A DNA stretch of 64,000 nt from Saccharicrinis aurantiacus (GTDB lineage Bacteria > Bacteroidota > Bacteroidia > Bacteroidales > Marinilabiliaceae). Below are positions 41,001 through 50,109 of this stretch, one piece after another (positions within the stretch are counted from its first letter, which is position 1; each line of letters starts with the position of its first letter). The position numbers and the translations under genes are program-made. The notes under the pieces are model-generated. The model searched no databases, was not told where the DNA came from, and saw only the letters and a list, made by a program, of their open reading frames with translations. The stretch covers positions 1 to 64,000 of the forward strand of contig NZ_LYBV02000026.1 of NCBI RefSeq assembly GCF_001660705.2, read 5' to 3'.

Positions 41001-42248
41001 GTGTGGGCAGATCGTGATAAGCTTGAAAAAATAATAAACAACTTATTAAGTAACGCATTTAAATACACAACAGCAGAAGATACAATTACAGTTGATTATG
41101 GTGTTGAAAATAATGAGTTGTTTATTAAGGTAAAAGATACGGGTAGAGGAATTGACGAAAGCGATTTGCCTCACATCTTTGAGCGGTTTTATCAATCAAA
41201 AATCAAGCATGGAGCATATATTGGTGGCTCGGGAATAGGTTTGGCATTCTCAAAAAGACTTGTAGAAATGCACTATGGCAATATCACAGCAGAGAGTGAA
41301 GTGCATGTTGGTACTACTATTACTGTGCAATTACCAATTTTAAAACAAACAGATACAGCTTCAATTAGCGAAGAAAAGCAGCTGCTTGCGCAAGAGGAGA
41401 AATTAGAGGTAAAAGCAAATGAAATATCAAGTAGTGTTGAAGATTTAAAAGGTTTATCTGTTTCTGATGACCTTAAAAATTCAAGGATATTCTTTGCTGA
41501 GGATAATACAGAAATGAGGAATTATGTATCCGGTATTTTGTCCGATTTTTTTGAGGTTAAAACATTCAAGAATGGTCAAGAGTGTATTGATGCAATGCAC
41601 GAAGAATGGCCCGATTTAGTATTGAGCGATGTGCTCATGCCTGAATTAAACGGATTAGAATTGTGTAAAAATATTAAGGGTGATATTAAAACCAGTCATA
41701 TTCCGGTAATCTTACTTACGGCTTGTACTACTATTGATGATCAAATAAAAGGAATACAAGAAGGTGCCGATGCTTATATACAAAAACCCTTTAATGCACA
41801 GCACCTACTTACAAGTATTGAGGCTTTACTTACCAATAGAGCAGCTTTACGTGAAAGGTTTAAGGTAGAAATACCATTAAAGCTAAATAAAGAAACAGAC
41901 AATATAAACGATACGGTTTTTCTAGAAAAGCTGTATAATATAATGGAAGAGAATTTAGATAACCAGAATGTTGATTTTAATGACATTGCTCGTAAATTAT
42001 ACTTAAATCGTACGCATTTCTATCAAAAGGTAAAAGCTGTTACAAACCAAACACCTTTTGAGTTGATACGCATGTATCGTATCAAGAAAGCTGCTGAATT
42101 TTTTGCTCAAGGAACTTACTCCGTAAATGAAGTCTTTATGATGACTGGTTTTAAAAGTAGATCACATTTTACAAAATTATTTAAAGAGAAATATGATGTG
42201 ACCCCTGGTAAATATGCCAGCGAGGCACTAAAGAGAATTAAAGAATAA
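38100..42248 (+). CDS. Hybrid two-component system sensor/regulator (HTCS) of a PUL
   Basis: 1,382 residues in the classical HTCS order. A signal peptide (1-21) precedes a periplasmic sensor with two-component-regulator propeller repeats (for example SILEDSRGYIWVATFDGLNKYD and LLEDSKGNVWVGTDEGISIYD) and a Y_Y_Y domain before the membrane. A single membrane helix (about 814-834) leads to a histidine kinase with His868 in FFSNISHEIKTPLTL and an ATPase domain (IINNLLSNAFKYT, GSGIGLAFSK). A receiver with phospho-acceptor Asp1177 (VLSDVLMP) and an AraC-type HTH (about 1285-1382) complete it. Such proteins bind glycan fragments in the periplasm and activate the neighbouring susCD genes, which here start 374 bases downstream. 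Confidence 0.96.
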   Translation: MLQKIFITSLLILGFLVSITAEERILNYSNKYTINNGLAHNGVTSILEDSRGYIWVATFDGLNKYDGYAFESYRNTMDKDLFKSNRIRTLLEDSKGNVWVGTDEGISIYDYQMQQFNILDIPNDLASVYNRPMVRKIVENTDDKTFVVATENSGVWIFDDNYNFIASYNAPRSIATGNGDIDFYDAIFLGQSNYLFASSRGIILFNIKTKEFTKIFKNQVARIAYSLSKIDSSSLIVTLSRGVGVINYKHSPKGPQFEFKEKVLTDYQFNVSAIDNNSSLWLGSSKKGGIIQVPNVNSIDESKITIHAPIDSYVERLKVSCFGITKNKGCWVGTFNKGMFEFESITNPFFTFTKNRKDKRIPLDDEFTFLSIYDDERFLVVSRTKGLYIYNILKKKFEKLPFNINAEKASIVKAAYKDSRGNLWLAFRGSNEIGRIRPDKPWLQIAADNSTFARDFSMRSIVEDADSNIWIGGTSGIIRIRLNQSNTVKSLERLDKHLFFKDRGAPEVHRLYSDKKNHLIWAGTKTEGIYRINTKGARTLQDVRLDIYKRDVKKPNSLSSNSVTSFIRLENDEFWIGTEGGGICKVLNSTAEPKFLPFTEKSGLSNNVVKNVLADNEHNLWVSTNIGLNKFNPKDKRFRVYGAEEGLPFEDFWYPGFNMANGTLVFGGLQGFVCFNPKELAYQEPLPNVELGDLKLFNKSVMPGDTINGRVLLSERINNLNKITLQHDENVFSIEVRSLHFSNPKTHYVKYKILPINDEWIEVSSDQRNIYSNGLPAGTYTLRIVASNSFNKWTEPRDLEIEILPPFWKTGTAMFLYMIGLVIILLIILRFVQRVSFLKHSVELEQIEKKNASEVNSAKLRFFSNISHEIKTPLTLISGPINLLSEKYKSYPDIFENLNRVQRQSRKISQLIDQVHDFQRSDADLLEMHHTQFSVDMFIDDLTTDFNFLADRDNKNLVINNNQSGLFVWADRDKLEKIINNLLSNAFKYTTAEDTITVDYGVENNELFIKVKDTGRGIDESDLPHIFERFYQSKIKHGAYIGGSGIGLAFSKRLVEMHYGNITAESEVHVGTTITVQLPILKQTDTASISEEKQLLAQEEKLEVKANEISSSVEDLKGLSVSDDLKNSRIFFAEDNTEMRNYVSGILSDFFEVKTFKNGQECIDAMHEEWPDLVLSDVLMPELNGLELCKNIKGDIKTSHIPVILLTACTTIDDQIKGIQEGADAYIQKPFNAQHLLTSIEALLTNRAALRERFKVEIPLKLNKETDNINDTVFLEKLYNIMEENLDNQNVDFNDIARKLYLNRTHFYQKVKAVTNQTPFELIRMYRIKKAAEFFAQGTYSVNEVFMMTGFKSRSHFTKLFKEKYDVTPGKYASEALKRIKE

Positions 42249-42622
42249 GAATTAAGAATATTGATTACAAAAGCTGAAACTATTACTATGGTTTCAGCTT
42301 TTTTTTGCGCCTATATTGAGCGAATCTGCTTAAAGAATGTGTTGTAATAGCATAACTTATTCAATCAGGGCTACGTTAATAGTTGCAAAAGCATGTTTTA
42401 AGTTGTTTTTTGAGTAGTGTGGGTGTTTTGTGTTTAATTGATTGTTGTGTAATGTGTTGTGTTGTTTTTGGGGTAGGCTGCATTTGCTAAATTACCTTGA
42501 AGTACAACAAGATTATTAGGACACACCAGTGTAATTAACAAAAATTAGAGATTTGTTACGGAAATTATAATGATGTGATTCTGTCTTGATGAATCTCTAA
42601 GCAAAAATCCAATTAATATTCT
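42249..42622 (+). promoter_or_regulatory. Intergenic leader region of the susCD operon
   Basis: 374 bases without a gene. It holds the HTCS terminator, then an 85-base stretch (42393-42477) with no C on the plus strand, rich in TGTGTTG-type repeats, then an inverted repeat TTAGAGATT (42545-42553) / AATCTCTAA (42592-42600) ending 22 bases before the susC ATG. No exact TAnnTTTG box was found, as might be expected for an activator-dependent promoter. It is the likely target of the HTCS, by position. Confidence 0.5.
42269..42306 (+). terminator. Rho-independent terminator of the HTCS gene
   Basis: A perfect 12-bp stem AAAAGCTGAAAC/GTTTCAGCTTTT (42269-42280 with 42291-42302) followed by TTTT. Confidence 0.9.
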
Positions 42623-45600
42623 ATGATGATGAAATTAATGATGATTAAAAATCGGCATAAGAGTCTCCTTCTTATGCTATTTTGCACTTTGTTTTTAAGC
42701 GTGAGTGCACAAAATGGTAACTTAAAGGTAACGGGTGTTATCGTAAGTTCAGAAGATAATTTACCTATCCCAGGGGTAAGTGTTGTTGTAAAAGGAACAA
42801 CAAATGGAACCATTACTAATATGGATGGGGTCTACAATTTAGCAGCCAAAAAAGGAGATGTACTTGTATTTAGCTTTATTGGTATGCAAATTCAAGAAAA
42901 AACAGTTGATAAGGCAAAGATAGATGTGCTAATGTCTCCTGAGAGTTTTGATATTGATGAAGTTGTGGCCATTGGTTATGGTGTTCAGAAAAGAAAAGAA
43001 GTAACCGGAGCAGTTACTCAGGTAAAAAGTGATCAGATAGAAAATTTTGTAACGCCTGATTTAGGTTCTGCACTTCAAGGGCAGGTTGCCGGGGTTACGG
43101 TTAATGCATTATCTGGTGAGCCAGGAGAAGGGTCTAGTATCTTGATTCGTGGACTTTCATCTATTACAGGAGGTAACGATCCGCTTTGGGTTGTTGATGG
43201 TATACCTCAACCTTCAGATCCTCGTTTGAGTATGAATGAAATAGAGAGCTTAGATATCCTTAAGGATGCCGCCTCATGTGCTGTATACGGTACGCGTGGA
43301 GCAAGTGGGGTTATCTTAGTTACCACAAAGGGTGGTACCGAGGGTACGGCCAAGATTTCTGTTACCGGGTCATATGGTATTAGAAATATCATGTCGGGTA
43401 CTCCGGTTATGAATTCTACAGAGCAATTGTATTTTGAAATGAATAGAATCAACTACGTTGATGAAATGAGTGGTGTCGATAATTTAATCACCAATCAGAA
43501 TCCGCATTGGTTAGCTAATGAAAGTAACTTAGATGATATGTTTTTAAATGATAATTCTATGACACAGAATTATGGAATAACGATATCAGGAGGTACCAAG
43601 CAAATGTCTTACAGTTTAGTAGCAGGATATTACGAAGAAGAAGGGGTGTTTTTAAATTCAAACTTTAAACGCTTTAATACTAGAGCAAATACGGTTTATC
43701 GTTCAAAGAATAATAAACTATCGATAAATGGTAGCATTGCTGTTATTCTAGAAGATAAACAAAAGCCTGGCACTAACTTTTTAAATACTATACTGAAGTA
43801 TAAGCCTTATCAGCCACAAGTCTCTCCAGATACAGAGTTAGCAGAGGCAGGTTCAGGTACTGATCGTAACAATATGAATGCTGTATTAACAGCAATGAAT
43901 AAAAAAGATAATACCAATACGGATCGAATTAACACGAGCTTCCTTTTAAATTATGAAATCATTAAAGGTTTAAAGCTTAGAGCTCAGGGTGGTGTTGCTG
44001 TAATTAATACCAACCAATCTCTATTTAATCCAAGATATGCTCTTGATCTTAATTTTGATGAGGGTAGAGAAGAGGATCTAACAAAGAGTTATAGCGGGTT
44101 TGCTTCTACAAGAGCAGCTAATTACAACGCTGAAACAGGGTTAAACTATACTACAAAAATTAATAAGCATCATAAAATTACAGGTTTACTTAACTTCTCT
44201 TACGAGGAGTATAATTCAGGTAAGATACAGGGTCAAAAACAAGGTGTTTATAACAACAATGTTGAGGTAATTAATGGAGCTACCATATTTCCTACATTGG
44301 AATCACTAGGTTATAGAAAAACAGTAACCATAGGAACATTAGCTCGTGTGCAATACGATTTTAAAAGTAAGTACATGCTAAGTGCTTTGGTACGTAGAGA
44401 TGGATCCTCTCGATTCGGTTCAGAAAATCGTTGGGGTACTTTTCCTTCGTTCTCTGCCGGATGGAATATTTCAGATGAAGACTTCTGGAGTACAATGAGT
44501 AACACAATTAACTCATTAAAGTTAAGAGCGAGTTACGGACAAACGGGTAATGATAAAATCGGTGATTATCTATATAATAACCTTTATGTATTTGGTTACG
44601 ATCAAGTGTTTCAACAGGGAGCTTCAGATATTCATAATATTGGAGTTATTCAAGATTCATATGGAAACCCTGATGTAAAGTGGGAAACTTCAATACAGCA
44701 AAATATTGGTATCGATATGGGGTTTTTATCTAATAAAATAACATTCAATGCCGACTTCTACAATACCGAGAAAAAGGATATGTTATTTCCTGTGCGCCTG
44801 CCAACTTCTGCAGGTGTGGGAACTAAAGGTACGTATACTGCTAATGTGGGTAATATGCGTAACCTAGGTTATGAACTTGCTGCACGTTATCGTTTTAAAA
44901 CAGGCGATTTTAGTTGGGATTTAAGCGGAACCTTCACGCAGAATAAGAATGAGGTATCTGATATGTATGGTGAAACCGAAATTATTTACACTACCGGGCA
45001 GGTAATAAGTGGCGATGCATCTGCTGTAGCTACTACAATCGCAGATGGGTACGAAGCAGGAGCTTTCTTTTTGTATCAAACGGATGGCATAGTTAAATCA
45101 GATGCGCAATTGGCCGAATACCAAAAATTGGTTCCAACGGCACGTTTAGGGGATCTTATTTATAAAGATATGAATGGAGATGGTGTTATCGATGATAAAG
45201 ACAAAGCTTATTCAGGTTCTGCATTTCCTGATTTTGAAACAGGTTTAAATATTAAAGTAGATTATAAAGGATTTGACTTGTCAATGCAATGGTATGCCAG
45301 TGTTGGCGCTGAAATTATTAATGGTAGTAAAGCAACTGCCTTTACGTGGGGCCGTCACAGTGACTTAGCTTATATGTGGACGCCTAATAATCCTGATTCA
45401 AATATTCCAATTTATGTGGGAGATTCAAAAACTCATCCGAATTATTCTGGAGCAACAGATTTATGGGTAGAAGATGCGTCTTATTTGCGATTAAAGATGG
45501 TGAGTTTAGGATATAATTTTTCAAATCGTATCACTCATAATTTAGGGATGAGTAACATGAGAGTTTATGTAACTGCTCAAAATCCGCTAACAATAACTAA

Positions 45601-45715
45601 CTACGAAGGATATGATCCTGAAATAGGAAGTTCAAATCTTAATAATAGAGGTATTGATAGGGGTAACTATCCGGTTAGTGCGCTTTATTTAATAGGTTTA
45701 AAACTAGACTTCTAA
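42623..45715 (+). CDS. SusC/RagA-family TonB-linked outer membrane protein
   Basis: 1,030 residues, the usual SusC size. A signal peptide ends at SVSAQ, followed by a CarboxypepD_reg-like domain (about 35-110, VTGVIVSSEDNLPIPGVSVVVKGT). The plug domain carries GYGVQKRKEVTGAVTQV, ILIRGLSSITGGNDPLWVVDG and the SusC signature GTRGASGVILVTTKGG. The remainder is a 22-strand TonB barrel. It forms the import complex with the SusD lipoprotein encoded 19 bases downstream. The ligand is unknown; see the PUL finding. Confidence 0.96.
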   Translation: MMMKLMMIKNRHKSLLLMLFCTLFLSVSAQNGNLKVTGVIVSSEDNLPIPGVSVVVKGTTNGTITNMDGVYNLAAKKGDVLVFSFIGMQIQEKTVDKAKIDVLMSPESFDIDEVVAIGYGVQKRKEVTGAVTQVKSDQIENFVTPDLGSALQGQVAGVTVNALSGEPGEGSSILIRGLSSITGGNDPLWVVDGIPQPSDPRLSMNEIESLDILKDAASCAVYGTRGASGVILVTTKGGTEGTAKISVTGSYGIRNIMSGTPVMNSTEQLYFEMNRINYVDEMSGVDNLITNQNPHWLANESNLDDMFLNDNSMTQNYGITISGGTKQMSYSLVAGYYEEEGVFLNSNFKRFNTRANTVYRSKNNKLSINGSIAVILEDKQKPGTNFLNTILKYKPYQPQVSPDTELAEAGSGTDRNNMNAVLTAMNKKDNTNTDRINTSFLLNYEIIKGLKLRAQGGVAVINTNQSLFNPRYALDLNFDEGREEDLTKSYSGFASTRAANYNAETGLNYTTKINKHHKITGLLNFSYEEYNSGKIQGQKQGVYNNNVEVINGATIFPTLESLGYRKTVTIGTLARVQYDFKSKYMLSALVRRDGSSRFGSENRWGTFPSFSAGWNISDEDFWSTMSNTINSLKLRASYGQTGNDKIGDYLYNNLYVFGYDQVFQQGASDIHNIGVIQDSYGNPDVKWETSIQQNIGIDMGFLSNKITFNADFYNTEKKDMLFPVRLPTSAGVGTKGTYTANVGNMRNLGYELAARYRFKTGDFSWDLSGTFTQNKNEVSDMYGETEIIYTTGQVISGDASAVATTIADGYEAGAFFLYQTDGIVKSDAQLAEYQKLVPTARLGDLIYKDMNGDGVIDDKDKAYSGSAFPDFETGLNIKVDYKGFDLSMQWYASVGAEIINGSKATAFTWGRHSDLAYMWTPNNPDSNIPIYVGDSKTHPNYSGATDLWVEDASYLRLKMVSLGYNFSNRITHNLGMSNMRVYVTAQNPLTITNYEGYDPEIGSSNLNNRGIDRGNYPVSALYLIGLKLDF

Positions 45716-45734
45716 TTAATAAAAAGTTATTACA

Positions 45735-47615
45735 ATGAAACGATATACATATTTATCATTAATAGCCCTACTACTAGGAGTGTTTGTTACAAGCTCATGT
45801 GTAGATAGTTTGCTCGATCAAGACAATCCTAACGGGATTAATAAAGAAGACTTTTATACTACTTTAGATGAAAGTGAAAGTGCAATAAACTCGCTTTATT
45901 CTACAATGAGAAATCATTGGATTGTAAGCGCTAAAGAAGAATCTTTACGTTCTGATTTAGCTTGGCCAGGCAGACGTTCAGGAAACATTGTTGCCAATAA
46001 CGTTTTTTATAATCAAACATATCTTGATATCACAAAGGATGTTGATGAAAAATGGGCAGCTTACTATCAAGGAATATTCCGAGCAAACCAGGTTATAGAG
46101 GGATTAAATAAAATGAAAAGGGAGTTAACAACCACCGATGAAAGTCTTCTTAAAAGGTGGGATATGCAAATGGGAGAAGCTCGATTTTTCAGAGGTTTAT
46201 TTCATTTCTATGCACACTCTCTTTATAACGATGGTAAAGTATTAATAAGAGATACGGTGCCTGTTAGAATTACCGATTTTAACACGCCATTATCAAGTTC
46301 TGAAGATGTGATTGCATTCTTTAGAAAGGATTTAAAATTCGCTTACGAAAATCTTCCTTTACCATCTGAAGTTACTGAAAGTGGAAGAGTTACTAAAGGA
46401 ACTGCAGCTACTATTCTTGGTACCTCACATTTGTATCAGCAAGAATATAGCGAAGCAAGTATTTACTTTAGTGAGGTGATAAATGACCTTGGATATTCTT
46501 TAGAAACAGATATTAGCAAAATGTTTACTGATGCAGGAGAGTTTAATTCAGAATCAATATTCGAGATTGCTTATTCTTCAGAGATTTTGCCAGAATTAAG
46601 CCAGTGGGACGAAGAAAGTATGCACAATCGTTGGGCTCGTGGATTTGCTCCTTGGGGTGTGCCACAAGGAACTACTGATTGTGTGCCAGCTTCTTGGTTA
46701 GCTTATGAATATTTTGTGGATTCTATTAATATTAAGGACCCACGCAATTTATACGAGAAGGATTATTCTACTCTTAAACCAGAAGGTGTTGCTCCTATTT
46801 ATCAAGAGTCTTCATTGAGAGCAAGAGCAATGGTTGCCATACCAACAAGCTTTGAAACGCCTTTCTATTTAGATATGAATTCTGCTAAATTGAATGTATT
46901 TAAAAATTTAACACCGTGTTTCTGGAAAAAATATACCAATCATGATATCACCGATAGTGAAAATACTATAATGGGTGTAAACTGGAAGTCACCATGTAAT
47001 GTAATAATGAATCGTTTGTCTGATGTGTATTTAATGCAAGCAGAATGTGAATTGTTAGGAAATAATAATGTTAATAATGCATTAGAATTAATTAACGCTA
47101 TTCGTGATAGATGGGGGTTGATTCATTTAGGTCCTGATGCTGATACGGATACACACACTTATGATGGAGTTACTTATGATAAAATATCCTTAATGAAACA
47201 TTTAATGTTCAAGGAAAAGCCTCTTGAGCTATCTGCAGAAGGGCATAGTATTAGAGCCATTGATATGCGTAGATGGGAAAAAATTCCAGAGCTTTCTTTT
47301 AGTATTAAGCAAAGGTTTCAGGAATTGAGTAACGATAGTTACCATGTAGAACCATACAAATTACCACAAGAAGTTTCGTCACCAACAGTAAATAAGCCAG
47401 ACGCTATGGCTAGCGTTCGTAATCAGTGTGTGATAAAAAAAGGCGCAGTTGTGTATGATCCAACTAATCCTGATCATGCAGGTTATAAAGATGAAGAAGC
47501 ATTTTGGAGAGCTTACTCAAATATGCCACAAGAATTTTTAAATGCCAAGTCTTTTTATAAGAGTGCTTATTTGCCTATACCATTAAGCGAAAAGCAAAAT
47601 AACCAAGCATTATAA
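45735..47615 (+). CDS. RagB/SusD-family nutrient-binding outer membrane lipoprotein
   Basis: 626 residues. The lipoprotein signal ends at VTSSC22, followed by a SusD_RagB architecture: N-terminal helical TPR-like segments (INSLYSTMRNHWIVSAKEESLR, RFFRGLFHFYAHSLYNDG, RVTKGTAATILGTSHLYQQEY) and the C-terminal family region (LMQAECELLGNNNVNNALELINAIRDRWG, EKPLELSAEGHSIRAIDMRRW). It acts as the lid of the SusC transporter and binds the glycan at the cell surface. It is longer than the typical 500-550 residues because of insertions around 330-400. Confidence 0.95.
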   Translation: MKRYTYLSLIALLLGVFVTSSCVDSLLDQDNPNGINKEDFYTTLDESESAINSLYSTMRNHWIVSAKEESLRSDLAWPGRRSGNIVANNVFYNQTYLDITKDVDEKWAAYYQGIFRANQVIEGLNKMKRELTTTDESLLKRWDMQMGEARFFRGLFHFYAHSLYNDGKVLIRDTVPVRITDFNTPLSSSEDVIAFFRKDLKFAYENLPLPSEVTESGRVTKGTAATILGTSHLYQQEYSEASIYFSEVINDLGYSLETDISKMFTDAGEFNSESIFEIAYSSEILPELSQWDEESMHNRWARGFAPWGVPQGTTDCVPASWLAYEYFVDSINIKDPRNLYEKDYSTLKPEGVAPIYQESSLRARAMVAIPTSFETPFYLDMNSAKLNVFKNLTPCFWKKYTNHDITDSENTIMGVNWKSPCNVIMNRLSDVYLMQAECELLGNNNVNNALELINAIRDRWGLIHLGPDADTDTHTYDGVTYDKISLMKHLMFKEKPLELSAEGHSIRAIDMRRWEKIPELSFSIKQRFQELSNDSYHVEPYKLPQEVSSPTVNKPDAMASVRNQCVIKKGAVVYDPTNPDHAGYKDEEAFWRAYSNMPQEFLNAKSFYKSAYLPIPLSEKQNNQAL

Positions 47616-47634
47616 TTATTTATAGTTAAACGAT

Positions 47635-49362
47635 ATGAAGAATAGAATATATATCATCTCATTAGTCTTAATTAGCATGTTATATGCTTGTAAAGATGAA
47701 TATGAGGCGCCAATGTTTTTGGCTGATGCCTCGTGGTTAATAAGCGAAACTAATAATGTACGTATTAACGAAGGAATATATGTTATTAACGAAGGGCACT
47801 GGATTTCATTTGCTGATTTATCGCAAGGTACACTCAGTCATACCTGGACTATTAGTGATGGAACACAATTTATGAAAACAGGTTTTGGAAAAGATGAAGA
47901 AGATTACTCTCAATTCGTAATTCCAAATTCGGGTAATGTGAGTGAAGATGCAAAAATTCATGTGTACTTTGGTGATGCAGGAGAAAGAACGGTTCGTTTG
48001 TATAATACCTTCCCTGATTCTGTAGCATTTACATCCACAGGAACTTATAAGAATAATGGAGAGTTAGAATACCCAGGTGATACTTTAGTATCGCATAAAG
48101 TGGGAGATGAGTGGGTTATTGATACTACTTTTGTTGTAGATGTATATGCTGATGTTCAGCCAGAATTCTATATTTATAAAGCCTTAGAATCTGGAGATAG
48201 CTTAGTGTATCATTTAAAAGCAGGAGAAATTTATACGATAGAGGATTCTCTTAATTTTGCCCAAGTAAACTTAGAAATGGGGCAAGAGTTGCGTGTAATT
48301 GATTCTACAAAATTCGATAGACCTGATGGTAGAGAATGGGCTATAGACCATGGACTCAAGAATCCTACAAAAACCGAAGCTCTAGATACGCTTATCTCTT
48401 TTGATTCATTAGATACACTAGTGATGGGTAGTATAAAGGTGTTTCGAATAGCACCAGAGAATATTGTTTCAACTTTAATACCGGTCATCGTTAATGTTGG
48501 ACCTTCGAGTGAGTCTTTTAAAGTCAATGGAGAAATATATGAAACTTCGGTTAAAGAAGATAACTCTTTGAGCTTTACGGTTTCTGGTTCCGTAGGTAAA
48601 ATTGGTGCTAATGCAGCTAATGCATTTACTGTAAATGTAGATGGAGTTGGAGCAGTTGATGTTTCTAGTGTAAAGACAGACCGCGATAATGCAAGTGTTT
48701 TGGTTTTATCATTATCAGCAAATATTTATAATAGTGATGTAATAACAGTTGCCTATCAACCGACAAGTGAAGATCAGCAAATTCTGAGACAAGATACAAG
48801 AGTGCTCGAAGGATTTGATGCACAAACAGTGGTTCCATATTTTACAAATTTAGTTTATAATACAGAAATAGCAGGTATCGAGGTAACTCATTCAAATACA
48901 GGTAATGGTGCTGGTGCTGATGGCTGGTGGGTAGGCGCTTCAAACGAAGGAGGTATCTATCAACGAAGTACTGACCAGGCAAATTCAGGCGAAGCTTCAA
49001 TGCGATACAATAGCGATATATCAGCAGATCCAGCAGGGATAGCTAATATGACTTTACAAGGCTCTAAATTATTACAAGGTTTACCTACGGATGTAAGTAG
49101 ATATAGAGTATCTATTTCTATTTATCTTGATGCAGCAAATACCATGGTAGAATTTTATTCCGGTCCCAAAGGAGCGGCTAATACCACATCATGGGATATC
49201 AGCAGTACACCAAGAGGTCAGTGGGTGAAATTAAGTCAAGATGTAGATATAAGCGCTGATAATATATCTGAGAATAGATATGATTTTGTTGTGAAAGGAA
49301 ATGGAGCAGGTCAAATATTATATTTTGATGATTTTGAAATAGCTCCTCTATACGAGAGATAA
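47635..49362 (+). CDS. Putative surface glycan-binding lipoprotein (SusE/F position)
   Basis: 575 residues, no recognised enzyme motif. The lipobox is MLYAC19. About 40-130 looks PKD- or Ig-like (INEGHWISFADLSQGTLSHTWTI). About 290-395 has a beta-sandwich pattern (FTVNVDGVGAVDVSSVKTDRDNASVLVLSLS) resembling SwmB-like domains, and about 405-575 resembles a jelly-roll carbohydrate-binding module ending with FDDFEIAP. Position three in the susCD operon and modular beta architecture point to a glycan-binding protein. This is inference from layout; a secreted enzyme is unlikely. Confidence 0.75.
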   Translation: MKNRIYIISLVLISMLYACKDEYEAPMFLADASWLISETNNVRINEGIYVINEGHWISFADLSQGTLSHTWTISDGTQFMKTGFGKDEEDYSQFVIPNSGNVSEDAKIHVYFGDAGERTVRLYNTFPDSVAFTSTGTYKNNGELEYPGDTLVSHKVGDEWVIDTTFVVDVYADVQPEFYIYKALESGDSLVYHLKAGEIYTIEDSLNFAQVNLEMGQELRVIDSTKFDRPDGREWAIDHGLKNPTKTEALDTLISFDSLDTLVMGSIKVFRIAPENIVSTLIPVIVNVGPSSESFKVNGEIYETSVKEDNSLSFTVSGSVGKIGANAANAFTVNVDGVGAVDVSSVKTDRDNASVLVLSLSANIYNSDVITVAYQPTSEDQQILRQDTRVLEGFDAQTVVPYFTNLVYNTEIAGIEVTHSNTGNGAGADGWWVGASNEGGIYQRSTDQANSGEASMRYNSDISADPAGIANMTLQGSKLLQGLPTDVSRYRVSISIYLDAANTMVEFYSGPKGAANTTSWDISSTPRGQWVKLSQDVDISADNISENRYDFVVKGNGAGQILYFDDFEIAPLYER

Positions 49363-49427
49363 GTACTTTTTAATTATTGTATGAGTTATTTACATTTATG
49401 CGAATGAGTTATCTTAAAAAATAAAAA

Positions 49428-49925
49428 ATGAACAATATATATAAATACAGTTTATTGGCAGTTGTGTTTGTGCTTACGCTTACAAGCTGCGAAAAAAAGG
49501 AATGGCAAAACAACCCTATTGAAAAAGTACCTGTTTATGCAATATCAGATATTGAGCTAACCACACCTGATGTTCATGAAACGGAAAGTTCAGTAGAAAG
49601 TATTGATATTTACGAAAATCAGGCGATTCATATTTCAAAAACAGCAAGTTTTCTAACTCAACAAAAATTAGAAGCAATTGCTGTGCAAATAGCAGAGGGT
49701 GTTACATCGATCGACTATACTGCCATCGGAGAGTTTTATTTTGTATCAATAGATGAAGAAACAGGATTCCCTGAGGCTGATACTATTGTTAATCCCCATT
49801 ATTCATATATGATAATGAATAATAAAGGAACTTTAGATATAAGTAAAATGGATGGAGAAACAAAAGAAGTGATTCGTTCTTACGCTTTAAAAGCTAAGGT
49901 ATCAGAAAAATATTTCCCACTTTAA
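49428..49925 (+). CDS. Small lipoprotein of the PUL, unknown function
   Basis: 165 residues. A lipoprotein signal ends at TLTSC21, followed by a short acidic-basic stretch, then a probable single beta domain (about 45-160). It lies 65 bases after the surface glycan-binding gene and before a strong terminator, so it is the last gene of the susCD operon. It is too short for a typical glycan-binding protein with several modules. Family not recognised. Confidence 0.75.
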   Translation: MNNIYKYSLLAVVFVLTLTSCEKKEWQNNPIEKVPVYAISDIELTTPDVHETESSVESIDIYENQAIHISKTASFLTQQKLEAIAVQIAEGVTSIDYTAIGEFYFVSIDEETGFPEADTIVNPHYSYMIMNNKGTLDISKMDGETKEVIRSYALKAKVSEKYFPL

Positions 49926-49957
49926 GTTAAAAGGTACTTGTTGTGTGTACATAAATA

Positions 49958-49988
49958 AAGAAGCCTCGCACATAGCGGGGCTTCTTTT
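49958..49988 (+). terminator. Rho-independent terminator ending the susCD operon
   Basis: A 12-bp stem (one T-G wobble), AAGAAGCCTCGC (49958-49969) with GCGGGGCTTCTT (49975-49986) around a five-base loop, ending in a short T run. Confidence 0.88.
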
Positions 49989-50010
49989 GTTTATTCTCAA
50001 AACTCAATAA

Positions 50011-50037
50011 ATATAGGTCGGGCACGCCTACCTATAT
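50011..50037. repeat. GC-rich palindromic hairpin between convergent genes
   Basis: Arms ATATAGGT (50011-50018) and ACCTATAT (50030-50037), with further pairing inside a GC-rich core. It does not resemble a terminator because there is no T tract. It may be a REP-like element. Confidence 0.4.
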
Positions 50038-50109
50038 CCGGAGTAAGGGTCACTAAGTTCGGAGCAATAACTAGGAATGCTTCTTTGTGAGATAGAGTAA
50101 TGATGCCTT

